A stretch of DNA of 44,107 nucleotides from Clostridia bacterium (GTDB lineage: Bacteria > Bacillota > Clostridia > Oscillospirales > CAG-272), in contig CAAGDE010000149.1 in assembly GCA_900768535.1 (NCBI GenBank), positions 1 through 44,107 on the forward strand, written 5' to 3'. The position numbers were made by a program, and so were the translations under genes. Below are positions 1 to 7,551 of the stretch, piece after piece. The notes under the pieces are model-generated. The model made no database searches and was not told where the DNA came from. It worked only from the letters and a program-made list of their open reading frames with translations. Each line of letters opens with the position of its first letter. Position 1 is the stretch's first letter.

Positions 1-19
1 AAAGAATGTCGCTGAGAAC

Positions 20-162
20 GGCATCCCCCCGACTGAAGCACGGGAAATATTTCACGGTAGGTTGGTCGGGGGTATGCCCTTCTCAGTGAAATTCTTTGGA
101 TTCCTAAACCTTTCTTCTAAGAAAGGTTTAGGCGGGGTTTGGGGCAGAGCCCCAAGGTCTTC
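20..162 (+). repeat. Two-hairpin intergenic repeat, copy A, with an outer hairpin
   Basis: An outer imperfect inverted repeat pairs 20-33 with 65-78 (13 of 14 positions). It is followed by the family core. Hairpin 1 pairs 103-116 with 119-132 over 14 bp (CCTAAACCTTTCTT and its complement). A linker GGCGGGG leads to hairpin 2, which pairs TTGGGGC (139-145) with GCCCCAA (149-155) around a 3-base loop. The tail AAGGTCTTC is at 154-162. Other copies lie near 5391, 12090, 15172, 17591 and 17717, with a remnant at 35972. The tail faces the 3' end of the small minus-strand gene that stops at 188. No T-run follows, so it is not a standard intrinsic terminator. Confidence 0.85.
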
Positions 163-187
163 CGCCTCCCCCAAAAAGTCTTTCTCC

Positions 188-433
188 TCAGAACTCGATT
201 TCTTTCTGGGGGTTGAGTTCGGGGGGGTAGATTTTGCGGATTTCGTATGTAAGGCGTTCGGTGGGTTTATAGAGGTCACCGACCTTCATACCGATGATAC
301 CTGCTTCCACCTGGAGCGGGAACTTATCCACATCGATATTGAGCTCTACCTTTTTGGTTCCGTTAAGGATCGCATCCACCTTACAGTGATTTTCGATTGC
401 GTCCATATACCTGATTTCCGTTGTTTCCATCAT
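188..433 (-). CDS. Small conserved-looking hypothetical protein (81 aa)
   Basis: I do not recognise this protein. It is acidic, about 81 residues, with no signal peptide, membrane segment or clear motif, so it is probably cytosolic. The start is set at the first of two adjacent ATG codons (433), because GGAG lies 8 bases upstream; an upstream ATG at 460 has no ribosome binding site. The C-terminal half is rich in charged residues and prolines (RKIYPPELNPQKEIEF). A -10-like TATAAT lies near 527-532 on the minus strand without a good -35. Repeat copy A sits 25 bases past the stop codon. It appears to be a single-gene unit separate from the synthetase gene that ends at 602. That it is a real gene is likely from the ribosome binding site and lack of a competing frame; its function is unknown. 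Confidence 0.6.
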   Translation of the reverse strand: MMETTEIRYMDAIENHCKVDAILNGTKKVELNIDVDKFPLQVEAGIIGMKVGDLYKPTERLTYEIRKIYPPELNPQKEIEF

Positions 434-601
434 CGCGTATTCTCCGTCATGCAGTATCATTCATATTCGACAGCCTGCGGCACGGTGGCTTACCATCCGA
501 CAGCATAAAACCGTCCGAATATATATTATACTGTATTTCTTTGGAAAATCTACCCTTTTGGGCAATGTTTTTCAGAATTTACATTCTGTACACATTTCAG
601 A

Positions 602-2311
602 TCATCTCACCAAGTGCCGTTTGATCTTTTTGGAGGTGGTTTTTTCGAATTCGGTATAGCGGAACTCCACATTTCGGATTTGCTTATAGGTTACGAGCTT
701 ACGGTTCATTTTTGTGATCTGCTCGCGGATTTTCTTTTCGATTGCGGTGTGATCGTCGGGATCCGGGAAATCGTCCAGGCGGGGGAAGATGATTGCCGTC
801 AGGAGGATATCGTCGCCGTCGGGTTGTTTTCTGCCGATCACAACCGATTCCTGCGCGGAGGTATGCGCGGCAATATACTCCTCGATTTCCTCCGGGAAGA
901 TGTTCTTGCCGTTTTCCAGCACGATGACATATTTTTTCCGTCCGGTGATGAAGATATAGCCGTCCTGATCCATGTATCCGATGTCGCCGGTGCAGAACCA
1001 GCCGTCCTCGGTGAAGACCTTGGCGGTTTCCTCCGGATTTTTATAGTAGCCCATCATGACATTGGTGCCCTTGACCTGGATTTCGCCCTCATCAAAGCCT
1101 TTTTCATTGGTGTGGTCGGGGTCAATGCGTACCGTGCAGCAGTTGACCGCGGGACCGACCGAACAGCGCTTGGGGGCAAAATAGGGATTGACGGCAATCA
1201 GCGGGGCGCATTCGGTAATACCGTAGCCCTCGAAGATGTCAATGCCGAACTCCTGGAAGGAATCCGCCATTTCCGGGTTGAGCGCCGCGCCGCCGCAGAT
1301 AATCTGCTCCAGCCTGCCGCCGAACGCATTGGTGACCTGCTTGAACAGGGTCCGGCGGACATCAAAGGAGAGCTTGCGCAGGGTGCGGGAGATTTCGCTG
1401 AGATACTTCAGGAGGGAATCCTTGCCGTTCTTTTTTGCCTCGTCCCAAACCTTTTTGTTCATGGTATAGACGAACAGCGGCACTAAGATCAGGCGGGTCG
1501 GGCGGAACAGCTCGATGTTTTTCATCACGCGCTTGAGGCTGTCGTTGATGCCGATGTCCACGCCGTAATTGAGCGATGCCAGCGTGATGCAAAGCTCGTA
1601 GGTGTGGTGGATCGGCAGCAGAGAGACCGTGACGTCATCGCGTGAAAAGTCGACCGCTTCGCACGCCGCGTTGACGGGGGAGATGACATTCCGCTCGGAG
1701 AGCATGACGCATTTGCTGCTGCCCGTGGTGCCGGAGGTGAAGAGCATTTCCGCCATCCGGTCAAGGTTGGTGACCTCCGGATACTGATAGCCGTTTTCAA
1801 CCGCTTCCTCACCCAGATCCATCAGCTCGTCCAGGGGGAGGTAGCGCGGATTTCCGTCGCACATTCCGCGTTCGGGGGCAATGGGAATCAGACACGTCAC
1901 GGTGGGGTGTCCCTGCGCAAGTCCCTCAAACTTCTGATTGAAGGAGGCGGAATACACAATGGCATCGATTTCCGCAAAGGCGAGGAAATTGACGATTTCA
2001 TTGACTTCCAGTTCGCGGTCCATCGGAATGGCAACGCCGCCCGCCGCAATTGCCGCAATGTAGGAGGCGATCCAATCCGGGGAGGTCTCGCCGATGATGG
2101 CAATGCGCTTGCCGGCAAGCCCCGCCGCCGCATAGCCTGCCGCCACCCGCAGGATCCGCGCGGAGAGGGAGCGATAGGTCATGGTGTGCAGGTTGCGTTC
2201 TTTGTCAAAATATCGCAGGGCTGTTTTGTCACCGAAGGAGCCGATCTTTTTTGCAAGGTGACTCATGCTTTCCACAGGGGTGTAAATTCGTTCGGTCTTT
2301 TTTCTTCCCAT
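602..2311 (-). CDS. AMP-dependent synthetase/ligase, long-chain acyl-CoA synthetase-like (569 aa)
   Basis: This is a member of the adenylate-forming (ANL) superfamily, which activates a carboxylic acid with ATP and usually transfers it to CoA. The P-loop-like motif LFTSGTTGSSK is at about residues 190-200, the A5 motif EGYGITECAP at 361-370, the A7 motif TGD at 441-443, and the hinge motif GRKK at 457-460. The C-terminal lysine region KTTSKKIKR (557-565) would supply the catalytic lysine. Length and motif order fit FadD-like acyl-CoA synthetases, but the substrate cannot be read from the sequence. The start ATG has AAGGA 6 bases upstream. A TTGACA-17-TATAAT promoter lies just upstream, at the end of the dnaI-like gene, so it is probably transcribed alone. 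Alternatives are an acyl-ACP synthetase or an aryl-acid ligase. Confidence 0.88.
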   Translation of the reverse strand: MGRKKTERIYTPVESMSHLAKKIGSFGDKTALRYFDKERNLHTMTYRSLSARILRVAAGYAAAGLAGKRIAIIGETSPDWIASYIAAIAAGGVAIPMDRELEVNEIVNFLAFAEIDAIVYSASFNQKFEGLAQGHPTVTCLIPIAPERGMCDGNPRYLPLDELMDLGEEAVENGYQYPEVTNLDRMAEMLFTSGTTGSSKCVMLSERNVISPVNAACEAVDFSRDDVTVSLLPIHHTYELCITLASLNYGVDIGINDSLKRVMKNIELFRPTRLILVPLFVYTMNKKVWDEAKKNGKDSLLKYLSEISRTLRKLSFDVRRTLFKQVTNAFGGRLEQIICGGAALNPEMADSFQEFGIDIFEGYGITECAPLIAVNPYFAPKRCSVGPAVNCCTVRIDPDHTNEKGFDEGEIQVKGTNVMMGYYKNPEETAKVFTEDGWFCTGDIGYMDQDGYIFITGRKKYVIVLENGKNIFPEEIEEYIAAHTSAQESVVIGRKQPDGDDILLTAIIFPRLDDFPDPDDHTAIEKKIREQITKMNRKLVTYKQIRNVEFRYTEFEKTTSKKIKRHLVR

Positions 2312-2354
2312 TTGTTTGTTTCCTTTTTATATTCGGCGGTGTCCGCCTGTTTAT

Positions 2355-2383
2355 ATTATATCAGATCTGCCGGGCTTTGTCAA
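2355..2383 (-). promoter_or_regulatory. Sigma-A-type promoter of the synthetase gene
   Basis: Read on the minus strand, TTGACA (2378-2383) and TATAAT (2355-2360) are separated by exactly 17 bases. It lies 44 bases upstream of the synthetase start. A short hairpin GGCGG/CCGCC (about 2335-2347) lies in the leader. Confidence 0.7.
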
Positions 2384-2403
2384 GGCGATCCCGGGTACTT
2401 CCG

Positions 2404-3399
2404 TTACCGCTTCTTCGGCTCGATCTTCTGCCGGCGGATGTCGATGCCGGAGAAGGGGATGGGCTTGAATTCGCCGAAGAGCCGGCTGGTGATGCGGTCG
2501 TTGTAGACCCGGCGCAGCTCGGCGGCGGGGAGGTTGGTGCTGATGATGGTGGCGCGGTCGAGGTTCATGCGCGTGTTGATGACCGTATACAGGACCGAGA
2601 GCGTGAACTGGTTGGTCAGCTCGGTGCCGAGGTCATCGAGAATCAGCAGGTCGCACACGGTGTAGCGCGCGGTGTTGTCGGCGTCTCCCTGCGCGGCGCT
2701 GTTGCCGAAGCGCTGCATCTCAAAATCCGCGAGCATCCCCACGGCGCTGTTGTAAAAGACATCGTAGCCGCGCTCGATGACGGTTTTCGCAACGGCAGTG
2801 GAGAGGTGCGTTTTCCCCAGCCCCGTATTGCCCAGGAAGAGCAGGTTGCGCGGCTTTTTCTGCCATTCCGGGGAGCCGAAGGTCTCCGCATAGGTGCGGA
2901 TATCCTGAACATTCCGGCGCATTGCCGCGTATGCATCGGGATCGGAACGGTAGTAGTCGAGCGAAAAATTGTCGAACGACTGCCGGTGCATCAGCGTGCC
3001 CAGCCCGGACGATACCATGCCGGCTTCCACCAGCTTCCGGCGCATACAGGAGCACATCCGGATGCCGATGTAGCCGCTGTCCCGGCATTTTTCGCATTCG
3101 TAGTGCGGGGCGCAGTAGTCGGCGGGGTAGCCGTAACGCTCCAGGAGCGACCGTCTTGCCGCCTGAATGCGTTCGTTCTCCGCCCGCAGGGCTTCCGCTC
3201 CGGCGCGGGTATCTCCGCCCTCCATTGCCTGCTTCATCAGACGCAGACCGAAGCCGGAGAGCGTCCGGTCCATGTCACGCAGACCGGGGATGATGCCGTA
3301 CAGCTCCTCGCGGCGCGCATCGGCGGCTTCCTCTGCTTTCATGGCTTTCGTTTCGTACTCCGCACGGATGCGGCGGAAGTTTTCCTGATTGTATCCCAT
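2404..3399 (-). CDS. dnaI: DnaC/DnaI-type replicative helicase loader ATPase (331 aa)
   Basis: This AAA+ ATPase is predicted to load the replicative DnaB/DnaC helicase at the origin or at restart sites. A cysteine cluster lies at C96, C102, C105, C116 and C118, matching the zinc-binding N-terminal region of DnaI. Walker A GNTGLGKT is at 190-197, Walker B LLILDDLG at 251-258, sensor I STN at 287-289, and the arginine-finger region DRITSRL at 301-307. A predicted helical N-terminus (1-90) would contact the helicase. It follows the DnaD-domain gene by 11 bases, and GGAGG sits 6 bases before the ATG, so the two are surely co-transcribed. It could be a phage-type DnaC-like loader, but the chromosomal context with dnaD favours the housekeeping role. 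The symbol is assigned by family and context. Confidence 0.88.
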   Translation of the reverse strand: MGYNQENFRRIRAEYETKAMKAEEAADARREELYGIIPGLRDMDRTLSGFGLRLMKQAMEGGDTRAGAEALRAENERIQAARRSLLERYGYPADYCAPHYECEKCRDSGYIGIRMCSCMRRKLVEAGMVSSGLGTLMHRQSFDNFSLDYYRSDPDAYAAMRRNVQDIRTYAETFGSPEWQKKPRNLLFLGNTGLGKTHLSTAVAKTVIERGYDVFYNSAVGMLADFEMQRFGNSAAQGDADNTARYTVCDLLILDDLGTELTNQFTLSVLYTVINTRMNLDRATIISTNLPAAELRRVYNDRITSRLFGEFKPIPFSGIDIRRQKIEPKKR

Positions 3400-3410
3400 C
3401 GTATCCTCCG

Positions 3411-4415
3411 TCAGGGTTGCTTGTTTTCCGTGTCGCTGTCGGAATAGGAGCGGCGCAGGGCGGCTTCAAAGAAGTCGTCGGTGTCAAAGCTGCCCTCGCG
3501 CGGGGTCTGCCCCTTCTTTTCGCGCTCGGCGTCCAGCTTGGCGTCAATCTGCGCGGCGGTGTCCAGCCCCTCGCTGTGCCAGCGCTCCAGGATCGAGTTG
3601 GCATAGGGGAGGGAGGGTTCATTGATTGCGCCCACCGTGATCTCATAAGCCCGCCGGATGATGTCCTCACCGTAGCCGTAACTGCTCCACGCGTCCAGCA
3701 TTTTGTTCTCTTTTCCGGTAAAGGAGCGGCTGCCTATGCCGAACATTGCCCGTACCTTGCCCTGCAGCGTGCGCCGTGCCTCGGCTTTGCGGACAAAATC
3801 CTCCAGCGCGGCGGCGTTTGTCACACCGTCATCCATCAGGCGCAGTGCGTAACGCTCCACCTCGCGCATCGAGCGCTTTTCCATCCGCCTGCAATGGGCA
3901 AGCAGGAGCAGGATGTACTCGTCGTCAAGCCCCAGATAGTCCGAAAGTCCCACCAGCAGCTGGGTTTCGTAGGGGTTGAAAACCTTTCCCCACACCTGCT
4001 GTGCCTCGTCCACCAAAAGGCGCAGGGGCTGATTTTTTTCCAGCAGTCCGGACAGCTGCTCTGTGGTGTAATTCGGCAGTTCGTCCGCGTGGGCAAGCGC
4101 CATGACAGGCTTGACGGCAGGCGCATCCGGCTTCCTTTCCGGCTGTTTTCCGGGAGCCGTTTTTTTGAGCGGCTTCGGCAGATCACTGTCCTTCCCGCCG
4201 CACAGGATGTCCGCGTCCTGCCAGAAGCGCAGGATATCACCGACTGATGCCCGGTCGCAGTCTGCCAGCTTTGCCAGCTGCGCGGGCTTGGTGAACAGCG
4301 AAGGGTCGGACGCGAGCCACAGAAGCACCCGCAGCTGTTCCGGGGAAGCATTGGCTTCCAGTGCCGCCGCCGGCAGTGTCAGTACGCCCTGTCCGTAATT
4401 CCATTTCCATTCCAT
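3411..4415 (-). CDS. dnaD: DnaD/DnaB-domain replication initiation protein (334 aa)
   Basis: Primosomal proteins of the DnaD/DnaB family remodel origin DNA and bring the helicase-loader complex to it. A DnaD-like C-terminal domain is visible around residues 225-275, with helices ending in the characteristic YxxxIxxxW motif (YANSILERW). The N-terminal 100 residues look like a winged-helix dimerisation region, followed by a charged linker rich in K, P and A. I prefer the ATG at 4415 (GAGG 11 bases upstream). The GTG at 4451 would overlap the rex stop and has no good ribosome binding site, but would give 346 residues. It lies between rex and the dnaI-like gene in one transcription unit. The symbol is by domain and context; DnaB-like is the alternative. 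Confidence 0.8.
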   Translation of the reverse strand: MEWKWNYGQGVLTLPAAALEANASPEQLRVLLWLASDPSLFTKPAQLAKLADCDRASVGDILRFWQDADILCGGKDSDLPKPLKKTAPGKQPERKPDAPAVKPVMALAHADELPNYTTEQLSGLLEKNQPLRLLVDEAQQVWGKVFNPYETQLLVGLSDYLGLDDEYILLLLAHCRRMEKRSMREVERYALRLMDDGVTNAAALEDFVRKAEARRTLQGKVRAMFGIGSRSFTGKENKMLDAWSSYGYGEDIIRRAYEITVGAINEPSLPYANSILERWHSEGLDTAAQIDAKLDAEREKKGQTPREGSFDTDDFFEAALRRSYSDSDTENKQP

Positions 4416-4434
4416 TCCGATCAATACCTCTGTT

Positions 4435-5127
4435 TTATGACTGTCCTTCACCGTGACGCTTCTGACAGATGCGGTAGGAGAGCGCCATGAGAGAGTCGCC
4501 CAGATGGACGTTTTCCACCACGCATTCGGGATCCTCCAGCTCCAGCTCGCGTCCCGTGAAGTTCCAAAAGCCGTGAACGCCGCATTCGGTCAGCCGTTTT
4601 GCAACGGTGGGCGCCTGATCCTTCGGGATGGTCAGAACCGCAAGATCGACCGGGTTCCGGCGGCAGAAATCCTCCATCTGCCCCGCATCCAGGACGGGCG
4701 CGTTTCCGATCTTCTGTCCGATCAGCTCTGCCTTGACATCAAACAGTGCCAGCAGGCGGATGCCTCTTTTTTCAAACACCGGGGAGTGTACCAGCGCGCG
4801 TCCCATGTCTCCCGCGCCGACAACGATGGCGTGCAGATTCGCTTCCACGCCGAGCAGTTCGCAGATTTTTGCGTACAGATAATCCACATTGTAGCCGTAG
4901 CCCTGCTGACCGAAGCCGCCGAAGCAGTTGAGATCCTGACGGATCTGCGAGGCGGTCAGGTGCATCATGCGGGAGAATTCGCCGGAGCTGATGCGCATCC
5001 GCCCCTGACGGATCAGCATCCGCAGATACCGGAAATACCGCGGCAGACGCCGGATGACCGCCGGGGAGACCTCCGGACGTTCCTGGCTTTCTTCTGCGGG
5101 TGCCGGAGCCTTTTTTTTATGTTCCAT
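4435..5127 (-). CDS. rex: Redox-sensing transcriptional repressor Rex (230 aa)
   Basis: Rex binds DNA as a dimer and releases it when NADH rises, which derepresses fermentation genes in anaerobic Bacillota. An N-terminal winged helix (about 20-75) contains the recognition region TASQIRQDLNCFGGFGQQGYGYNV, very close to the Rex signature. It is followed by a Rossmann fold with the dinucleotide motif GAGDMG (104-109, where GxGNLG is usual). The length matches the family. The start is the ATG at 5127 with GGAG 9 bases upstream; a TTG three codons earlier is in frame but less likely. It is first in a unit with dnaD and dnaI. I see no good Rex operator (TTGTGA-type inverted repeat) just upstream, so autoregulation is not supported by the sequence. 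Confidence 0.95.
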   Translation of the reverse strand: MEHKKKAPAPAEESQERPEVSPAVIRRLPRYFRYLRMLIRQGRMRISSGEFSRMMHLTASQIRQDLNCFGGFGQQGYGYNVDYLYAKICELLGVEANLHAIVVGAGDMGRALVHSPVFEKRGIRLLALFDVKAELIGQKIGNAPVLDAGQMEDFCRRNPVDLAVLTIPKDQAPTVAKRLTECGVHGFWNFTGRELELEDPECVVENVHLGDSLMALSYRICQKRHGEGQS

Positions 5128-5146
5128 CGTATACAACTCCTTTCAT

Positions 5147-5166
5147 GCCTGCACGTTTTTGCAGGC
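5147..5166 (-). other. Small hairpin in the rex leader
   Basis: GCCTGCA (5147-5153) pairs with TGCAGGC (5160-5166) over 7 bp, just upstream of the rex ribosome binding site. It lacks a T-run and could affect rex mRNA stability or translation. This is inference only. Confidence 0.4.
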
Positions 5167-5187
5167 GGATCGTTTGGGAATTCGGAC

Positions 5188-5306
5188 TTTTCCACAGCCT
5201 TTTCCCATCTATTGCCATCCAACACCGCGAAATATCGCGATTTTTGGCGTTTTTCTTTGATGTTGATCTTGCTTTTCCACAGCCTGTGGAAAAATGCTGT
5301 TGATAA
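5188..5306. promoter_or_regulatory. Cluster of DnaA-box-like 9-mers upstream of rex-dnaD-dnaI
   Basis: TTTTCCACA occurs at 5188-5196 and 5273-5281, its complement TGTGGAAAA at 5285-5293, and TGTTGATAA (complement TTATCAACA) at 5298-5306. Each is one base from the DnaA-box consensus TTATCCACA. The middle pair forms a 21-bp palindrome (10-bp arms around one C), and a 13-base direct repeat starting TTTTCCACAG links 5188 and 5273. The rest of 5128-5390 is AT-richer than its surroundings and holds no gene I can support. No clean -35/-10 pair for rex was found here. Confidence 0.5.
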
Positions 5307-5390
5307 TTCTGCGTGTAGCTGAAAAACCGAGATCTTCTTTTTTTGACCGAAAGGCACAAAGAGAAAAGCACGGTTTGCTACAACAGTTCT

Positions 5391-5478
5391 CCTCTCAGTG
5401 AAAGTTCTTGAGGATTCTTAAGGAACTTCTTCCAAGAAGTTCCTTAAGCAGGGTTTGGGACGGAGTCCCAAGGTCTTA
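5391..5478 (+). repeat. Two-hairpin intergenic repeat, copy B, abutting the tsaD stop codon
   Basis: Hairpin 1 pairs CTTAAGGAACTTCTT (5417-5431) with its perfect 15-base complement (5434-5448). Hairpin 2 pairs TTGGGAC (5455-5461) with GTCCCAA (5465-5471). The tail AAGGTCTTA (5470-5478) includes the tsaD stop codon (complement of TAA, 5476-5478), so the element begins exactly where tsaD ends. There is no T-run on the tsaD transcript side, so a classical intrinsic terminator is not evident. Confidence 0.85.
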
Positions 5479-6477
5479 GTCCTCCGCCGAGGCGTTAAGG
5501 GAGATGTCGGCGGTGTGACCGGCGAGGAATTCGTAATAGCCGGCAGAGGCGACCATGGCGCCGTTGTCACCGCAGAGGCTACGTTCCGGCATGGCAAGGC
5601 GGACGCCGCGCGCGGAGCAGAGCGTTTCCAGGGCGCTTCGCAGATGGGTGTTTGCCGCAACGCCGCCGGCAATGACCAGCGTTTTCATGCCGGTCTCGCG
5701 GAGCGCCAGGTCGGTTTTTCTGACCAGTGCTTCCACGATTTTTGCCGTGTACGCCGCCGCAACATCCGCGCGGTTGACCGCTTCGTGCCGCTGTTCCATG
5801 CCGTTGAGGTAGTTCAGCGTTGCCGTTTTGATGCCGCTGAAGGAGAAGTCCAGCCCCTCCGCCAATGCGGGGGAGGGGAGTCGCATTGCGTCCGGGTCGC
5901 CCTCATAGGCAAGCCGGTCGAGCGCCGCGCCGCCGGGGTAGGGCATTCCGATGACGCGCCCGATTTTATCGAACGCTTCCCCCGCCGCGTCATCGCGCGT
6001 TCCGCCGATGAGCCGGATGTCGGTGTAATCCGCCACGCGGTAAAAGCAGGTATGCCCGCCGGACACGACCAGTGCCAGAAACGGCGGGGTCAGGTCGGGA
6101 TTGGTCAGGTATGCCGCCGCGATGTGCGCGTGGATGTGGTTGACGCCCACCAGCGGGATCCGGTTGGCATAGGCGAGGGATTTTGCAAAGTTGACGCCGA
6201 CCAACAGCGCACCGATCAGCCCCGGATGCGTGGTGACCGCAATCGCGCCGATGTCCGCGAGCGTAACGCCCGCCGTATCCAACGCTTCCTGCGTGATGCC
6301 CGTGACCGCCTCAATGTGCGCGCGGCTTGCGATTTCCGGCACCACGCCGCCGTAGAGCCGGTGAACCTCAATCTGCGAGGCGACAATGTTCGAGCGGATT
6401 GCCCGTACGCCGTCGCTCATTTCCGCCACTGCGGCGGAGGTTTCATCGCAGGAGCTTTCCATTCCTAAAATATACAT
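5476..6477 (-). CDS. tsaD: tRNA N6-adenosine threonylcarbamoyltransferase TsaD (333 aa)
   Basis: TsaD transfers the threonylcarbamoyl group to A37 of ANN-decoding tRNAs, together with TsaB and TsaE. The ASKHA-fold N-terminus MYILGMESSCDETSAA is diagnostic. The metal-binding histidines are in NHIHAH (H114 and H118), and VSGGHT lies near 138-143. The length is normal. A longer open frame exists upstream, but the ATG at 6477 carries GAAGGG 6 bases upstream and begins the family-typical sequence. It follows rimI by 10 bases, an arrangement common in Bacillota, where rimI and tsaB/tsaD cluster. tsaB and tsaE are not in this window. Confidence 0.97.
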   Translation of the reverse strand: MYILGMESSCDETSAAVAEMSDGVRAIRSNIVASQIEVHRLYGGVVPEIASRAHIEAVTGITQEALDTAGVTLADIGAIAVTTHPGLIGALLVGVNFAKSLAYANRIPLVGVNHIHAHIAAAYLTNPDLTPPFLALVVSGGHTCFYRVADYTDIRLIGGTRDDAAGEAFDKIGRVIGMPYPGGAALDRLAYEGDPDAMRLPSPALAEGLDFSFSGIKTATLNYLNGMEQRHEAVNRADVAAAYTAKIVEALVRKTDLALRETGMKTLVIAGGVAANTHLRSALETLCSARGVRLAMPERSLCGDNGAMVASAGYYEFLAGHTADISLNASAED

Positions 6478-6487
6478 GGGTTTCCCT

Positions 6488-6961
6488 TCAGATGGTTTCT
6501 TTTTGAAAGTCAGCGGTTGCGGTATGCCGCACCATTGTGTATGCGTCCTCGGCGGGAGCGGTATAGAAGCGCCGCCGGATGCCCGCAACCGCAAAGCCGC
6601 GGGAGCGGTAGAGCGCAATGGCACCGGAATTGGAAATCCGGACCTCCAATGCCAGACGGATCAGCCCGCGCCGGTCGGCGTCTGCCAGGAGCGCGTCCAG
6701 AACCGCGCCGCCAAGCCCCTGCCGCCGGGCGTTCGGACGGGTGGCAAGGTTGACAATCTCGCCCTCGTCCGCGCCGGGGAGCATTCCGCCGTAAGCCGCT
6801 ACGCATCCTGCCGGATCCAGCGCAACGAACGCCGTTCCGTCTGCCAGATAGAGCTCCAGGGCGCGTTCGCTCCAGGGATCGGAAAAGCAGAGCCGTTCTA
6901 TTTCCGCCACCTGTGGAAGATGCGTCCGTGTCAGCGGCACGACCGTGTATCCGTCCTTCAT
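6488..6961 (-). CDS. rimI: Ribosomal protein alanine N-acetyltransferase RimI (157 aa)
   Basis: This GNAT-fold acetyltransferase is predicted to acetylate the N-terminal alanine of ribosomal protein S18 using acetyl-CoA. The acetyl-CoA-binding motif is ARRQGLGGAVLDALL (about residues 78-92). The typical RimI segment LEVRISNSGAIALYRSRGF follows, and CFSDPWSERAL near the N-terminus is also characteristic. Its ATG overlaps the stop of the upstream LMW phosphatase-like gene (ATGA), with no separate ribosome binding site, so translation is probably coupled. tsaD follows 10 bases later. Substrate specificity is inferred from family and the tsaD linkage. Confidence 0.92.
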   Translation of the reverse strand: MKDGYTVVPLTRTHLPQVAEIERLCFSDPWSERALELYLADGTAFVALDPAGCVAAYGGMLPGADEGEIVNLATRPNARRQGLGGAVLDALLADADRRGLIRLALEVRISNSGAIALYRSRGFAVAGIRRRFYTAPAEDAYTMVRHTATADFQKETI

Positions 6962-7527
6962 TGCGCGGTGCCGGACGTCGGCTTTTCGCCGAAGAGCAGC
7001 TCTCTCACGCCCGCCGTAATTGCCGCAAGGCTGGCACGGTAGACCGCTTCGTCCATGTCGAACGGGTCGGGAATCGGGGTCGGCATCGTGCGGATCCGCC
7101 CGGCAAGGTGGGGGAAGCGCATCATCATGGTCAGCGCGTGCTCCGGGGTCATACCGACCAGCCGGTCACAGCATTCGGCATCCGCATCCGTGAGCAGATG
7201 GGCGCGGTGGACGCGGTAGTCGCGCGGCGGAAGCGGCTCGATTCCGGCTTCGGTCAGTACCCGGACGGCATTTTCGGTGATGGGATCGCCCTCGTTGGCG
7301 TACAGCCCCGCCGAGGAGACCTCGAATTCCGGGACGGTCAGCTCCCGGATGGACTCCGGAAGCGCCAGCCGCCGCTCCTCCAGCAGGTGACGCGCAACGG
7401 CCTCCGCCATCGGAGAGCGGCAGGTATTTCCGGTGCAGACAAACAGGACGCGCAGGGGGCGGTCGGCCTCCGCCTTTTCCGCCGCAGGGGCGGGCTTCTT
7501 CTCTTCGGTTAACACAAGCTCAGACAC
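6958..7527 (-). CDS. Low-molecular-weight protein tyrosine phosphatase-like protein (189 aa)
   Basis: The fold family comprises LMW protein tyrosine or arginine phosphatases (YwlE-like) and related arsenate reductases. The P-loop CTGNTCRS (C31 to S38) matches CX5R-S, with C31 as the nucleophile and R37 as the phosphate binder. An acid motif PIPDPFD lies in the C-terminal third, as expected for the general-acid aspartate. An unusual charged, alanine-rich N-terminal extension of about 22 residues precedes the fold. I set the start at a GTG (7527) with GGAG 8 bases upstream; the GTG three codons earlier overlaps that GGAG. In many Bacillota this gene sits near the tsaC/rpiB group, so a YwlE-like role is plausible, but the substrate is not visible. 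Confidence 0.85.
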   Translation of the reverse strand: MSELVLTEEKKPAPAAEKAEADRPLRVLFVCTGNTCRSPMAEAVARHLLEERRLALPESIRELTVPEFEVSSAGLYANEGDPITENAVRVLTEAGIEPLPPRDYRVHRAHLLTDADAECCDRLVGMTPEHALTMMMRFPHLAGRIRTMPTPIPDPFDMDEAVYRASLAAITAGVRELLFGEKPTSGTAQ

Positions 7528-7551
7528 AGGAATCACTCCTTTCGGGGACGT

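Noticed and set aside
71..166. Repeat copies as ordinary intrinsic terminators
   Set aside because: No T-run follows either hairpin in either direction, and several copies lie in front of genes and not only after them.
4416..4451. GTG start of dnaD overlapping the rex stop codon
   Set aside because: No Shine-Dalgarno sequence precedes it. The ATG at 4415 is better supported, though the longer form cannot be excluded.
5188..5306. Chromosomal replication origin
   Set aside because: The boxes are imperfect and few. There is no dnaA or dnaN nearby and no long AT-rich unwinding region. A regulatory role is the more careful reading.
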